DNA of 64,000 bases from Oscillospiraceae bacterium (GCA_017991935.1 JAGOPP010000001.1:80787-144786), one strand, 5' to 3'. Shown: positions 16,851 to 26,211, numbered from the stretch's first letter. Notes: generated by a model not told the origin, from the sequence alone. Numbers and translations: made by a program.

Positions 16851-17708
16851 ATGCTGTTTAAAAAACCGTCCAACCCCTTGGAGGGATATAGCAAGCTCGA
16901 AAAAGGAACTCACAGCGAGAACGTGGAGGATCTGTTTCTGGTCTGCCCCAAATGCAAAAAGAACCTCTCCTCCGGCGAGATCTCCGACAACCTCCACCTC
17001 TGCCCCTACTGCGGCTACCACTTCCGGATGAACGCGAGGCAGCGCCTCAACCTCGTCTGCGACGAGGGCACGTTCGAGGAGATTGACGCGGAGCTTGTCT
17101 CAAAAAACATCCTGAATTTCCCCGATTACGATAAGAAGCTGACGAACGCCCGGCTCGAGAGCGCCGAAAAAGACGGCGTTGTCTGCGGCTTTTGCGAGAT
17201 CGGCAAAAATAAAACCGCGATCTTCGTCATGGAGCCCTATTTCATGATGGGCAGCATGGGCAGCGTCGTGGGGGAGAAGATCACGCGCCTGTTTGAGCGG
17301 GCGACGGAGCAGAATCTCCCCGTCGTGGGCTTCACCGTCTCCGGCGGGGCCCGGATGCAGGAGGGCATCATCTCCCTGATGCAGATGGCCAAGACGAGCG
17401 GGGCGGTCCGGCGTCACGGCGACGCCGGGAACCTGTTTTTGTGCGTGCTCACCGATCCCACGACCGGCGGCGTGACCGCGAGCTTCGCGATGGAGGGGGA
17501 CGTCATCGTCGCCGAGCCGGGGGCGCTCGTCGGCTTCGCGGGCCCGAGGGTGATCGAGCAGACCATCCGCAAGAAGCTCCCCGAGGGCTTCCAGCGCGCG
17601 GAGTTTTTGCTCGAGCACGGCTTTGTGGACGACGTCGTCAACCGCCGGAAGCAAAAGAGCTATCTTGCCCAGATCCTTAAAATGCACGCGAGGGAGGCGA
17701 GGGCATGA
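16851..17708 (+). CDS. accD: Acetyl-CoA carboxylase carboxyltransferase beta subunit
   Basis: The 285-residue subunit transfers the carboxyl group from carboxybiotin to acetyl-CoA, together with AccA. An N-terminal zinc ribbon (CPKC and CPYC pairs, residues about 32-54) precedes the crotonase-like domain with FTVSGGARMQEG and VSASFA-type VTASFAMEGD. Its end overlaps accA by 4 bp (ATGA). Confidence 0.95.
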   Translation: MLFKKPSNPLEGYSKLEKGTHSENVEDLFLVCPKCKKNLSSGEISDNLHLCPYCGYHFRMNARQRLNLVCDEGTFEEIDAELVSKNILNFPDYDKKLTNARLESAEKDGVVCGFCEIGKNKTAIFVMEPYFMMGSMGSVVGEKITRLFERATEQNLPVVGFTVSGGARMQEGIISLMQMAKTSGAVRRHGDAGNLFLCVLTDPTTGGVTASFAMEGDVIVAEPGALVGFAGPRVIEQTIRKKLPEGFQRAEFLLEHGFVDDVVNRRKQKSYLAQILKMHAREARA

Positions 17709-18475
17709 CGGCTTTTGAGAAAGTCACGGCGGCCAGAGCCAAAAACCGTTTCACCTCCGCGGATTTCATCCGGGGAATCTTTACGAATTTTATCGAGATG
17801 CACGGCGACCGCCGCTTTGCGGACGACCGCGCGATCATCGCCGGCATCGCGTATCTCGACGGGATGCCCGTCACGGTCATCGGGATCGAAAAGGGCAAGG
17901 ACGTCAAGGAGAAGGCCGTCCGCAACTTCGGCTCGGCCCATCCCGAGGGCTACCGCAAGGCGCTTCGCCAGATGAAGCTCGCGGAGAAATTCGGCCGCCC
18001 CGTCGTCTGCCTTGTGGATACCTCCGGCGCGTACTGCGCGACGGAGGCCGAGGAGCGCGGGCAGGGTCAGGCGATCGCGGAAAACCTCACGGAGATGATG
18101 GGCCTCAGAGTGCCCATCCTTTCCGTCGTCATCGGGGAGGGCGGCAGCGGCGGCGCGCTGGCCCTCGCGGTGGCCGACGAGGTCTGGATGCTCGAAAACG
18201 CCGTCTACTCGGTGATCTCTCCGGAGGGCTGCGCCAGCATTTTGTGGAAGGACAGCACCAGAGTGGAGGAGGCGAGCGAATGCCTCAAGCTGACGGCGGA
18301 CGACCTGCTCTCTCTGGGCGTGATCGAAAGGGTGATCCCGGAGACGCCCGCGCTCTTTGAGACGCTCAAAAACGAGATGCTCAAAACGCTCTCCGCAAAC
18401 GCCTCCCTCTGCGGGAACGCGCTCGTGGAGAGGCGCTACCAAAGATTCCGAAGGATAGGTGATCTGCGTGATTAA
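17705..18475 (+). CDS. accA: Acetyl-CoA carboxylase carboxyltransferase alpha subunit
   Basis: The 256-residue subunit pairs with AccD. It carries the ADDRAIIAGIAYLDG region, the GSAHPEGYRKALR motif, and the GEGGSGGALALAVAD oxyanion segment. It is slightly shorter at the N terminus than the E. coli protein, as is usual in Firmicutes. The downstream degV gene starts within its last codons. Confidence 0.95.
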   Translation: MTAFEKVTAARAKNRFTSADFIRGIFTNFIEMHGDRRFADDRAIIAGIAYLDGMPVTVIGIEKGKDVKEKAVRNFGSAHPEGYRKALRQMKLAEKFGRPVVCLVDTSGAYCATEAEERGQGQAIAENLTEMMGLRVPILSVVIGEGGSGGALALAVADEVWMLENAVYSVISPEGCASILWKDSTRVEEASECLKLTADDLLSLGVIERVIPETPALFETLKNEMLKTLSANASLCGNALVERRYQRFRRIGDLRD

Positions 18476-19289
18476 AATCATAACAGACTCGAGCGTCTAT
18501 CTTAAAAAGCAGGAGGCCGACGCCCTGTCGGTGCAGGTGATCCCCATCCCTTACTATGTCGGGGACGTGAATTACCTTGAGACCTATTCGGATCAAAACG
18601 GCAACTTTGAGGAGCTTTTGCGCGCGAACGCGAAATTCACGACCTCCCAGCCGAATGTGGAGGCGTTTCTGAGCGCCTTCGAGGAGGAGCTCTCCCGTGG
18701 CAACGAGATCCTGTGCATCACGATCTCCTCGCGCCTGAGCGGGACGTACAGCGCCGCCTATGTGGCCGCGAAGCAGACCGAAAGCGACAAGATCGCCGTG
18801 TTCGACAGCCGGCTGATCGCCGGCGGGCTCTACCTCTTGGTCTGCGAGGCGAAAAAGCTCGCGGACGCCGGGGAGCCGCTCAGGGCGATCGAGGAGAAGC
18901 TCGCCCTGATCCGAGATAAGATCACGATCGCTTTTTCGGTCGACGACATGACGCCGCTCCAGCGGAGCGGCCGGATCGGCTTTGTGCGCATGAGCGTGGG
19001 GACCATCCTCAACATCAAGCCCATTTTGCTCTGTAAGGACGGCGTGGTGGTCTCCGACAGCATCGCCCGCGGGGGCGCGGAGATCGTCAAAAAGCTGGTT
19101 CATAAGATCCCCGCCGCCGCGAAGGAAGTGGTGATCGATTATATCGAGAACAGCCGCACCGCGAGCGATCTCTATAACGTGATCCAGACCCAGTACCCCG
19201 GCCTGCCCGTCAAGCTGCAAAAAATGGGCCCGGTGCTCGGGATCCACGTGGGGCTGCAGGTGGTGGCGGTCTCCTTTATCACGGAATAA
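18468..19289 (+). CDS. DegV-family fatty acid-binding protein (FakB-like)
   Basis: The 273-residue protein is a complete DegV family member: N-terminal IKIITDSS, the TSQPN motif that contacts the carboxylate, ITISSRLSGTY, DSRLIAGG and the C-terminal GPVLGIHVG. In Staphylococcus such proteins (FakB) bind a fatty acid and present it to the kinase FakA. Location at the end of the fatty acid operon supports this, and a FakA-like kinase gene lies at 44581-46269. GTG 18468 is preferred, with AGGTGAT 5 bp upstream; GTG 18459 is an alternative. Ligand preference is unknown. Confidence 0.85.
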   Translation: MIKIITDSSVYLKKQEADALSVQVIPIPYYVGDVNYLETYSDQNGNFEELLRANAKFTTSQPNVEAFLSAFEEELSRGNEILCITISSRLSGTYSAAYVAAKQTESDKIAVFDSRLIAGGLYLLVCEAKKLADAGEPLRAIEEKLALIRDKITIAFSVDDMTPLQRSGRIGFVRMSVGTILNIKPILLCKDGVVVSDSIARGGAEIVKKLVHKIPAAAKEVVIDYIENSRTASDLYNVIQTQYPGLPVKLQKMGPVLGIHVGLQVVAVSFITE

Positions 19290-19304
19290 ACGGGAGTTTT
19301 AAAA

Positions 19305-19856
19305 ATGCGTTTGAATACCAGAAAAACGATCCTCGCGGGGCTTTTTACGTCCCTGATCTGCGTGGGGGCCTTTCTCAAGGTGCCGCTCCTGTTCGTCCCG
19401 ATGACGCTTCAGTTTTTCTTCGTCAACTTCGCGATCCTTTTTGAGGAGCGGCGCTACGGGATCCTCTCCGTGGCGGCGTATCTGCTGCTCGGGCTCTGCG
19501 GCCTGCCCGTCTTTTCGGGCGGCGGCGGGATCTCCTATGTTTTGAGCCCGACCTTCGGGTATCTGCTCGGATTCCTGCTGGCGGCGGTCGTTTCGGGCAC
19601 CCTGAAGGCGCGTATGGCGCAAACGCTCCCCGCCCGCCTCTTTTTGAGCGCGCTCAATATCTTTACCGTGCACCTGCTCGGGGTCCTCTATTATTACTGT
19701 CTGTCGAATTTTTATCTCGGCAGCCCGATCTCCCTCTCGGAGCTTGTCGTCGTGGGATCGCTGATCTTTCTGCCCAACGACGCCCTCAGCGGGGCGCTCT
19801 CCTCGTATCTCGCGGTGAAAATGGAGGGCATCGCGGGGGCCCGGCGGGCGGCCTGA
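19305..19856 (+). CDS. bioY: BioY biotin transporter, ECF S component
   Basis: The 183-residue membrane protein has six predicted helices and the BioY signature LGLCGLPVFSGGGGISYVLSPTFGYLLGF. It imports biotin, alone or with an ECF energising module that is not in this window. Placed last in the fab-acc operon, it couples biotin supply to the need of AccB. A terminator follows about 60 bp after the stop. Confidence 0.93.
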   Translation: MRLNTRKTILAGLFTSLICVGAFLKVPLLFVPMTLQFFFVNFAILFEERRYGILSVAAYLLLGLCGLPVFSGGGGISYVLSPTFGYLLGFLLAAVVSGTLKARMAQTLPARLFLSALNIFTVHLLGVLYYYCLSNFYLGSPISLSELVVVGSLIFLPNDALSGALSSYLAVKMEGIAGARRAA

Positions 19857-19919
19857 TTTGGTGCGCCCCCGCGCCCGTTAAGGCAGCCCGAAGGGGCCGC
19901 CCAATTTTACCGCATGTTT

Positions 19920-19953
19920 CGCCTTCGTCACAGCTTGTGACGAAGGCGCTTTT
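19920..19953 (+). terminator. Terminator of the fab-acc-bioY operon
   Basis: Perfect 12 bp stem CGCCTTCGTCAC/GTGACGAAGGCG with an AGCTT loop, followed by a T-rich run. Confidence 0.9.
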
Positions 19954-20203
19954 TATTTTTTTCAAAACGGATTTCATGAAACCATATTTTCTGAACTCTC
20001 TTTCTTTATTGTACCACAAAAGGGACAACAACCCATTATTTGTTAGAATTAGTAGAAATGTGGGAGAAACTTACTTAAAACTTTTATTTTTCAAGCTATG
20101 ATAGGAGATGGAAAACCCGGCGGCATCCTCCGAAGAAAAAGATTTTTTTCCGATGCCGATCGGGAAAAGATTATCAAACAAAAGGAAACGGAGGAAAAGA
20201 AGA
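19954..20203. other. AT-rich intergenic leader before the surface protein
   Basis: About 250 bp of clearly lower GC than its surroundings. A TATGAT at 20097-20102 is a possible -10 box, but no good -35 lies 16-18 bp upstream. An open frame from GTG/ATG-like codons at 20108 is in phase with the surface protein but lacks a ribosome site. No RNA gene or repeat was recognised. Confidence 0.5.
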
Positions 20204-21817
20204 ATGAAAAAACTGCTCGGGATTTTTTTGGCGGCCCTGCTTCTGCTCGGCCTGCTGCCGGTCACGGCGCTCGCGGCGACTACGGTCACGGTCGGAAGTA
20301 CCGTGGGGGAATTACAGGAGGCGATTGACAATGCCGGGAACGGCGATACGCTCCGGCTGACAGCGGACTTTTCAGCCGGAGAGACGGGGGTTGTGATCCC
20401 CGCGGGCAAATCCATCATTTTGGATTTAAACGGCAAAACCATCACGACGACGGCGGATCCTTTTTTGAAAGTTTCGGTCGGCGCAACCCTGACGATCAAC
20501 GACACCGCCGGCGGCGGCGGGCTTCATGAGATTTGCGATTGGAGCTACCTGATCCTGAACGCGGGGACGCTCGTCATCAACGCGGGCACCTTTACCTCGG
20601 AATCCGTAGAATATTATCCGGGTGAAACCGTATTTTACGGCGGGGAATATGCGGTCGCGATGTCCGCCAATAGCGCCACGACCATCAACGGCGGCACGTT
20701 CGACGGCACGTTTTACACAAACGGGACGAAAAGCGGCCAGAGCCTGACCGTCAAGGGCGGCACGTTCCATAAGATGTTTTACCTTGCCTCCGCGGACCAG
20801 ACCATCAACATCAGCGGCGGCACGTTTGATTTAACCGGCGCGCAGCAATTCGGGCCGAACGCCGTCATCGAGATCGACGCCGGCACGCTGAATATCACCG
20901 GCGGCACGTTCAAGCTCGATATTGATACCGGCGGCAACGACACCGCCATTGCCAACAACGACGGCTCCGGTGATTTTAAGGGCGTCATTGTGGCCTGCAA
21001 GCCGAGCGGCTCCAAGACCGGCGCCTATGGGAGCGAGGCCATCGTCAACATCTCCGGCGGTGTCTTTAAAAATAACGACGGAGAGTGCCTTGTCGCCGCC
21101 GACCAGACGGCAACCGGCAACGAAGGCGGCGGCACCGCGTCTTTCCATGTCTCGGGCGGAAAGTTTACCGGCGCGCTCGCGGTTTACGATACCAGCGAAA
21201 ATGAAGAAAACGAGCCGTCCATCACCGTGACCGGTGGCTATTTTACCGAGAACCCGACGGAGTTTGTCCCCGAAAAGGGGTATCGGGTGGAGCGCCGCTC
21301 CGGGACCTACAATTATAAAGTGAGCCCCATTGAGACGAAAAACGAGGACGGCGAGGAAGCGGGCCCGGTCGTCACCGGTTCCAACGCGGAATCCGAGCGG
21401 CTGAACAAGGCCACGGAGGAATATCGGAAGCTGAAGAATTTCGCTCTTTCCGCCGGTTTCGGCGAAGAGGACATCATCAGATCTTGGGACATCCGCCTCT
21501 CCGGAAAGGGCCCGTGGAAGCTCACGTTTGAGCTCGGCGAGGAGTACGCCGGCGAGACCGTGACCATCTATCACCTGAAGAAAGACGGCAAGATCGAAAC
21601 CTTTACCGTCACCGCCGACAAACACGGCGACGCGAAGATCACCGTCACCAGCGCCTCTCCGTTCATGGTTTTGGACGGGAAAGCAAAGGCTCCCGGCTCC
21701 GAGGAGATCGGCAAAGAGGAGAACCCGGACACCGGCGCCTCCGAAATCGTGGCGCTTGCCTCCGCGCTCGCCGTGCTCTCCCTGATCGGGGCCGCGGCCG
21801 TCGCGATCAAGAAATAA
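20204..21817 (+). CDS. Cell-wall-anchored repeat protein with NPDTG sorting signal
   Basis: The 537-residue product begins with a signal peptide (MKKLLGIFLAALLLLGLLPVTALA). Residues about 30-370 hold repeated INGGTF, VKGGTF, ISGGTF, ITGGTF, ISGGVF, VSGGKF and VTGGYF turns, the pattern of a right-handed beta-helix. A beta-sandwich-like domain (GETVTIYHLKKDGKIETFTVTADKHGDAKITVTSASPFMVL is its core) follows, related to the protein at 7128-7796. The C terminus is a complete anchor: EENPDTG, a hydrophobic helix and a KK tail. ATG 20204 has GGAGG 9 bp upstream. The role is unknown; adhesion or carbohydrate contact is plausible. No sortase gene lies in the window. Confidence 0.8.
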   Translation: MKKLLGIFLAALLLLGLLPVTALAATTVTVGSTVGELQEAIDNAGNGDTLRLTADFSAGETGVVIPAGKSIILDLNGKTITTTADPFLKVSVGATLTINDTAGGGGLHEICDWSYLILNAGTLVINAGTFTSESVEYYPGETVFYGGEYAVAMSANSATTINGGTFDGTFYTNGTKSGQSLTVKGGTFHKMFYLASADQTINISGGTFDLTGAQQFGPNAVIEIDAGTLNITGGTFKLDIDTGGNDTAIANNDGSGDFKGVIVACKPSGSKTGAYGSEAIVNISGGVFKNNDGECLVAADQTATGNEGGGTASFHVSGGKFTGALAVYDTSENEENEPSITVTGGYFTENPTEFVPEKGYRVERRSGTYNYKVSPIETKNEDGEEAGPVVTGSNAESERLNKATEEYRKLKNFALSAGFGEEDIIRSWDIRLSGKGPWKLTFELGEEYAGETVTIYHLKKDGKIETFTVTADKHGDAKITVTSASPFMVLDGKAKAPGSEEIGKEENPDTGASEIVALASALAVLSLIGAAAVAIKK

Positions 21818-21834
21818 GTTGATGCTCAAAGCAA

Positions 21835-21868
21835 AAGAAGGGCCCCCCGTAGGAGGCCCTTCTTTTTT
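21835..21868. terminator. Bidirectional terminator between convergent genes
   Basis: Stem AGAAGGGCC(C)CC / GG(A)GGCCCTTCT followed by seven T on the plus strand, with A residues upstream that serve the minus-strand lipid kinase gene. Confidence 0.8.
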
Positions 21869-21909
21869 TCTTTATAAATCCTGTTGTAAAAGCCGCGGGA
21901 GAACCGGCC

Positions 21910-22824
21910 TCAGTCGAACTTCGGCACCCGGAAGGGCAGGGAGGACGGGCGGATAGAGATCTCAAGCTCGCTGCCGTGGTAGACCTCGCCATCCATGCAG
22001 ATGGAGAGGTCCTCCTCGCTCTCGATGCGCACGCTTTTAATCTTCTTATAGAGCAAATACGGCCGCATCTCCTCGCTTTCGAGGTGCTTCCCGGCCTTAT
22101 AGACGCCGATGAGCCTGCCCACCTGCGCGAGGCCCAATTTTTTGATGCCGCAGAAGTCGATCAGTCCGTCGTCAAGCTTCGCCTCCGGGGTGGGGTAGTA
22201 GCCCCCGCCGTAGCACACGCCGTTGCCGAAGGCGGAGAGGGTCAGCGATCCCTCGTAGACCTCGCCGTCGTCAAACGTGAGTTTCATCGGGATGCCGAGC
22301 TTGCCCAGCACGGAGATCGCGGTGGAGAGATTGTAGGCCATGGGCCCGGAGACCAGAGGGATCTTTTTAAACCGGTTCATCCGGTCGCAGATGATCGAGT
22401 CGATGCCGATGTTGCACACGTTCGTGCAGATGTGGCCGCCGCAGTCGAGCGCGTCGATCACCCGGTCGCCGCCGTCCAGAAGCTTTTGCAGGTCGCGGTA
22501 ATCGGACGCTTTTCCGCCGGTGGATTTGATGAAATCGTTGCCGGAGCCGCAGGGGTAGCAGGCAAAGCTGACGCCGGGGCGTCCGTAGCCGCCGTTGACG
22601 ACCTCAAAAAAGGTCCCGTCGCCGCCGCAGGCCACAAAACAGACCTCCTCGCCCTCGAGGACCGGATAATCCCTGCTGAAGCGGACGGCGTCCCCGGGGC
22701 ATAGGGAGAGATAGATGGGAGATTCCATCTTTTTTTCGCTGAAAAAAGAGCGGACTTTCCGTGCGATCTCGTCGGCGGATTTGCCTTTTCCGGCTTTTGG
22801 ATTGATAATAAAGACGTATTTCAT
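21910..22824 (-). CDS. Diacylglycerol/lipid kinase family protein
   Basis: The 304-residue protein belongs to the DAGK catalytic family (DgkB/YegS/BmrU). It shows the N-terminal INPKAGKGKSADE nucleotide motif, CGGDGTFFEVVNG and the YPCGSGNDFIK segment, plus a C-terminal beta-sandwich with CMDGEVYHGSELEI. It probably phosphorylates diacylglycerol or a related lipid with ATP, returning it to phospholipid synthesis. It is a single gene, convergent with the surface protein. Confidence 0.88.
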   Translation of the reverse strand: MKYVFIINPKAGKGKSADEIARKVRSFFSEKKMESPIYLSLCPGDAVRFSRDYPVLEGEEVCFVACGGDGTFFEVVNGGYGRPGVSFACYPCGSGNDFIKSTGGKASDYRDLQKLLDGGDRVIDALDCGGHICTNVCNIGIDSIICDRMNRFKKIPLVSGPMAYNLSTAISVLGKLGIPMKLTFDDGEVYEGSLTLSAFGNGVCYGGGYYPTPEAKLDDGLIDFCGIKKLGLAQVGRLIGVYKAGKHLESEEMRPYLLYKKIKSVRIESEEDLSICMDGEVYHGSELEISIRPSSLPFRVPKFD

Positions 22825-22901
22825 GGGATCCTCCGGATTGATGGGATATTATGAGTATAACACAGTTTTTGCGTCTGTCAAAGGCCGATCCGCGTTTTCT
22901 C

Positions 22902-22930
22902 TTGCCATAAGCGGCGAAAACTAATATAAT
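22902..22930 (+). promoter_or_regulatory. glyA promoter
   Basis: TTGCCA (22902-22907), 17 bp spacer, perfect TATAAT (22925-22930), 37 bp before the glyA ATG. Confidence 0.75.
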
Positions 22931-22966
22931 AATACAAGGATTTTACCAAGAAGGGGGGAACTGCGC

Positions 22967-24220
22967 ATGTACGGGGATTTTACCGACAGCGCCGATATTC
23001 TTAGGGAGGAGGACCCGGAGATCGCGGGCGCGATGGACCGGGAGCTTCGCCGCCAGCAAGGCAACATCGAGCTGATCGCCTCGGAGAATTTTGTCTCGCC
23101 CGCCGTGCTCGCGGCCATGGGCTCCGTGCTCACAAATAAGTACGCGGAGGGGTATCCCGGCCGCCGGCACTACGGCGGATGCGAATTTATCGACGAGATC
23201 GAGGAGCTCGCCCGGCAGAGGGCCTGCAAACTCTTCGGCGCCGAGCACGCGAACGTCCAGCCGCATTCCGGCGCGCAAGCAAACCTCGGGGCCTACTTCG
23301 CCTTGGCCGAGTACGGGGACACCATCCTCGGCATGGATCTTTCTCAGGGCGGGCACCTGACGCACGGGAGCCCGGCCAATTTTTCCGGGAAAATGTATCA
23401 TTTCGTCTCCTACGGCGTGGACGGGGAGACCGGCCGCATCGACTATGAGAACGTCTATCGGATCGCGATGGAGAGTAAGCCCAAAGTCATCGTCGCCGGG
23501 GCCTCGGCCTATCCGCGCGCCATCGACTTCTCGAAATTCCGCGAGATCGCCGACGCCTGCGGCGCCTACCTGATGGTGGATATGGCCCATATCGCCGGGC
23601 TTGTCGCGGCGGGGCTGCACATGTCCCCGGTGCCGTACGCGGACGTCGTGACCACGACCACGCACAAGACCCTGCGCGGCCCGCGCGGCGGCATGATTTT
23701 GTGCAAGGAGGAGCTCGCCAAACAGATCGACCGGGCGATCTTCCCGGGCTGCCAAGGCGGGCCGCTTGAGCACGTCATCGCGGCCAAGGCGGTCTGTTTT
23801 AAAGAGGCGCTGGAGCCGTCCTTCGCCGAGTATCAGAAGCATATCGTCGAAAACGCCGCCGCCCTCGCGGACGCCCTGATCGAAAAGGGCTTCCGCCTTG
23901 TCTCCGGCGGGACGGACAACCACCTGATGATGCTGGATCTGCGGGGACTGGAGCTCACGGGCAAAGAGCTCGAGACGCGCCTCGATTCCGTCCACATCAC
24001 CGCCAACAAAAACATGATTCCCGGAGACCCGCTCTCCGCGTTTAAGACGAGCGGCCTGCGCCTCGGCACGCCCGCGGTGACCACGAGGGGCATGGGCCCG
24101 GAGGAGATGAACGTCATCGCGGACTGCATCGCGAAGGCCACGTTCGACTATGAGAACAGCGCGGACGCCGTCAGCGAGGCGGTCGCGCGGCTCTGCGCGA
24201 AGTTCCCGCTCTATCAGTAA
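22967..24220 (+). CDS. glyA: Serine hydroxymethyltransferase
   Basis: The 417-residue PLP enzyme interconverts serine and glycine with tetrahydrofolate. Motifs include [38 protein letters not shown] and the PLP lysine in [14 protein letters not shown]. The length is normal. AAGAAGGGGGG precedes the ATG. The next gene starts 46 bp downstream on the same strand. Confidence 0.97.
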   Translation: MYGDFTDSADILREEDPEIAGAMDRELRRQQGNIELIASENFVSPAVLAAMGSVLTNKYAEGYPGRRHYGGCEFIDEIEELARQRACKLFGAEHANVQPHSGAQANLGAYFALAEYGDTILGMDLSQGGHLTHGSPANFSGKMYHFVSYGVDGETGRIDYENVYRIAMESKPKVIVAGASAYPRAIDFSKFREIADACGAYLMVDMAHIAGLVAAGLHMSPVPYADVVTTTTHKTLRGPRGGMILCKEELAKQIDRAIFPGCQGGPLEHVIAAKAVCFKEALEPSFAEYQKHIVENAAALADALIEKGFRLVSGGTDNHLMMLDLRGLELTGKELETRLDSVHITANKNMIPGDPLSAFKTSGLRLGTPAVTTRGMGPEEMNVIADCIAKATFDYENSADAVSEAVARLCAKFPLYQ

Positions 24221-24266
24221 TTTTTCGGAGATTCGCATCCGGTCTTTTTCGGAAGGAGGCGTGCCT

Positions 24267-25535
24267 ATGCCGCTCGCGGACAGGCTGCGGCCGGCGGACC
24301 TGTCGCAGGTCTGCGGTCAGGATCATATTTTGGGCGAGGGGAAGCTTCTGCGCCGCATCGCGGATTCGGGGGAGATCCCGAACCTGATCTTCTACGGCCC
24401 CTCGGGCACGGGCAAGACCACCGTCGCGCGGATCTTGGCGCAGCGCGCGGGCAAGACACTGTGCAAGCTCAACGGCACCTCCGCCTCCACCGCGGACATC
24501 AAGGAGGTCATCGCCCAGACGGAGGGCCTCGGCGGCGAAAACGGCGTGCTGCTCTATCTCGACGAGATCCAGTATCTGACGAAAAAGCAGCAGCAGACGC
24601 TGCTCGAATTCATCGAGGACGGCCGCGTCACGCTGATCGCCTCCACCACGGAGAACCCGTATTTTTATGTGTATAACGCAGTGCTCAGCCGCAGCACGGT
24701 GTTTGAATTCAAGCCGCTGAAGCCGGAGGACGTGGAGCGCTCGCTCCAAAACGCGATCGCGAAGCTCGAGGAGGAGGACGGCGCGCCGGTCGAGACCGAG
24801 GACGGCGTGATCTCACAGATCGCGCGCAACTGCTCCGGCGACGCGCGAAAGGCCATCAACGCCTTGGAGATCTGCTGGATGGCCGCCCGCGCGGACGAAA
24901 ACGGCGTGCGGCATATCGGCATGGAGGACGCGAAGCTCGCGGCGCAGCGCAGCGCGAACCGCTATGACCGCGACGGGGACGACCACTACCAGCTCCTCTC
25001 GGCCTTCCACAAATCGGTCCGCGGCTCGGATGAGAACGCGGCGCTGCATTATCTCGCGCGGTTCATCGACGCCGGGGACATCCTGCCGGTCTGCCGCAGG
25101 CTTTTGGCGATCGCGTGCGAGGACATCGGGCTTGCCTATCCGCAGGCGATTCCGATCGTCAAGGCCTGCGTGGATACGGCGCTCGAGCTCGGGCTCCCCG
25201 AGGCGCAGCTCCCGCTCGCCGACGCCGTCATCCTGCTGTGCACCGCGCCGAAATCGAATTCCGGCATGCTCGCCGTCACGGCGGCGCTCGCGGACGTGCG
25301 GGCAGGCCTTTCGGGGGACGTGCCGGAGCATCTCGTCAACCTGCACGTCAAAACCGGCGACGGCCATATCGCCGAAAGCTACAAATATGCGCATAATTAT
25401 AAAAATCACTATGTGAAACAGCAGTACCTGCCGGACACGCTCAAGGGCAAGGTCTATTATCGTTTCGGCGACAACAAGGCCGAGCAGGCCGCGAAGGCGT
25501 GGCGGGACAAGATCCTCGCCGAGGCGGAGAAATAG
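24267..25535 (+). CDS. rarA: Replication-associated recombination protein RarA/MgsA
   Basis: The 422-residue AAA+ ATPase acts at stalled replication forks. It has RPADLSQVCGQDHIL, Walker A GPSGTGKTT, Walker B LYLDEIQ, sensor STTENPYFYVYNAVLSRSTVFEF and the C-terminal tetramerisation region ending in HYVKQQYLPDTLKG. GGAAGGAGG at 24251 fits ATG 24267; the open frame extends to 24150 inside glyA without a ribosome site. Confidence 0.95.
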   Translation: MPLADRLRPADLSQVCGQDHILGEGKLLRRIADSGEIPNLIFYGPSGTGKTTVARILAQRAGKTLCKLNGTSASTADIKEVIAQTEGLGGENGVLLYLDEIQYLTKKQQQTLLEFIEDGRVTLIASTTENPYFYVYNAVLSRSTVFEFKPLKPEDVERSLQNAIAKLEEEDGAPVETEDGVISQIARNCSGDARKAINALEICWMAARADENGVRHIGMEDAKLAAQRSANRYDRDGDDHYQLLSAFHKSVRGSDENAALHYLARFIDAGDILPVCRRLLAIACEDIGLAYPQAIPIVKACVDTALELGLPEAQLPLADAVILLCTAPKSNSGMLAVTAALADVRAGLSGDVPEHLVNLHVKTGDGHIAESYKYAHNYKNHYVKQQYLPDTLKGKVYYRFGDNKAEQAAKAWRDKILAEAEK

Positions 25536-25576
25536 CCGTCCCCGGAAGAAAGCGCCCGCCTTTTTATACAGGAACG

Positions 25577-25606
25577 AAAAAACAGCCCCCAAACGGAGGC
25601 TGTTTT
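25577..25606 (-). terminator. Terminator of thioredoxin gene
   Basis: On the minus strand AAAACAGCCTCC/GGGGGCTGTTTT with a T-run after the stem; it lies just past the trxA stop and may also stop rarA transcripts. Confidence 0.75.
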
Positions 25607-25623
25607 CAGCAGAAGGATTCGCT

Positions 25624-25941
25624 TCAGATGGTCTTGAGCGTTTGGAGCAGCTCCTCTTTGGTCTGATAGCCCACGAGGCGGGCCGCCTCCTCCCCGTTGT
25701 TGAAAAAGATGATGGTCGGCACCGCGGAGACGTTATAATCCGTGGCGATATCGCCGCATTCGTCGACGTCGACCTTGCCGACAAAAGCCGAGTCGCCAAG
25801 CTCCTCCGCCAGATCCTCGATGATCGGGTCGAGCATCTTGCAGGGGCCGCACCAGGAGGCGTGAAAATCGGCGATGGCTTTTCCGGTTCCGTTTAGGATG
25901 CTTTGATCGAAGTCCTCTTCGTTCATATTGATTGCGGGCAT
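25624..25941 (-). CDS. trxA: Thioredoxin
   Basis: The 105-residue protein is a complete thioredoxin with the active site WCGPCK near residue 31, the cis-proline in SAVPTIIFF and the DVDECGDIATDYNV strand. It reduces protein disulfides. AAAGGAGG lies upstream of the ATG. It is monocistronic; no thioredoxin reductase is in the window. Confidence 0.95.
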   Translation of the reverse strand: MPAINMNEEDFDQSILNGTGKAIADFHASWCGPCKMLDPIIEDLAEELGDSAFVGKVDVDECGDIATDYNVSAVPTIIFFNNGEEAARLVGYQTKEELLQTLKTI

Positions 25942-26050
25942 GGATAAACCTCCTTTTTTTAGAATATTGTTCCCAATTTTTGATTATAATACTATGAGGA
26001 CATTTTGTCGAGTATACGCAAAAAATACCGCATAAAATGTAATTCCATCC

Positions 26051-26078
26051 TTGACATTTCGCCTGTAATAGGTATAAT
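26051..26078 (+). promoter_or_regulatory. Promoter of tRNA-Gln
   Basis: Consensus TTGACA (26051-26056), 16 bp spacer and TATAAT (26073-26078), 18 bp before the tRNA. Confidence 0.85.
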
Positions 26079-26095
26079 AAAAAAGCACGAGAAAT

Positions 26096-26169
26096 TGCCC
26101 GATTGTGTAATGGTAGCACGACAGACTCTGACTCTGTTTGTCGGGGTTCAAATCCTCGTCGGGCAACCA
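26096..26169 (+). tRNA. tRNA-Gln (anticodon CTG), CCA encoded
   Basis: The 74 nt sequence folds fully: acceptor TGCCCGA/TCGGGCA, D arm GTGT-AATGGTA-GCAC, anticodon stem ACAGA/TCTGT with loop CTCTGAC (anticodon CTG, reads CAG), variable loop TTGT, T arm CGGGG-TTCAAAT-CCTCG, discriminator A and genomic CCA. It is a single-gene transcript between its own promoter and terminator. Confidence 0.95.
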
Positions 26170-26172
26170 GCA

Positions 26173-26211
26173 AAAAACCGCGTCACAATGCTATTTTGTG
26201 GCGCGGTTTTT
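26173..26211 (+). terminator. Terminator after tRNA-Gln
   Basis: AAAAACCGCG(T)CACAA / TTGTG(G)CGCGGTTTTT hairpin followed by T residues. Confidence 0.85.

Noticed and set aside
15048..17021. 657-residue minus-strand open frame
   Set aside because: Antisense to fabZ, accC and accD, all with complete motifs; a product of GC-rich third positions.
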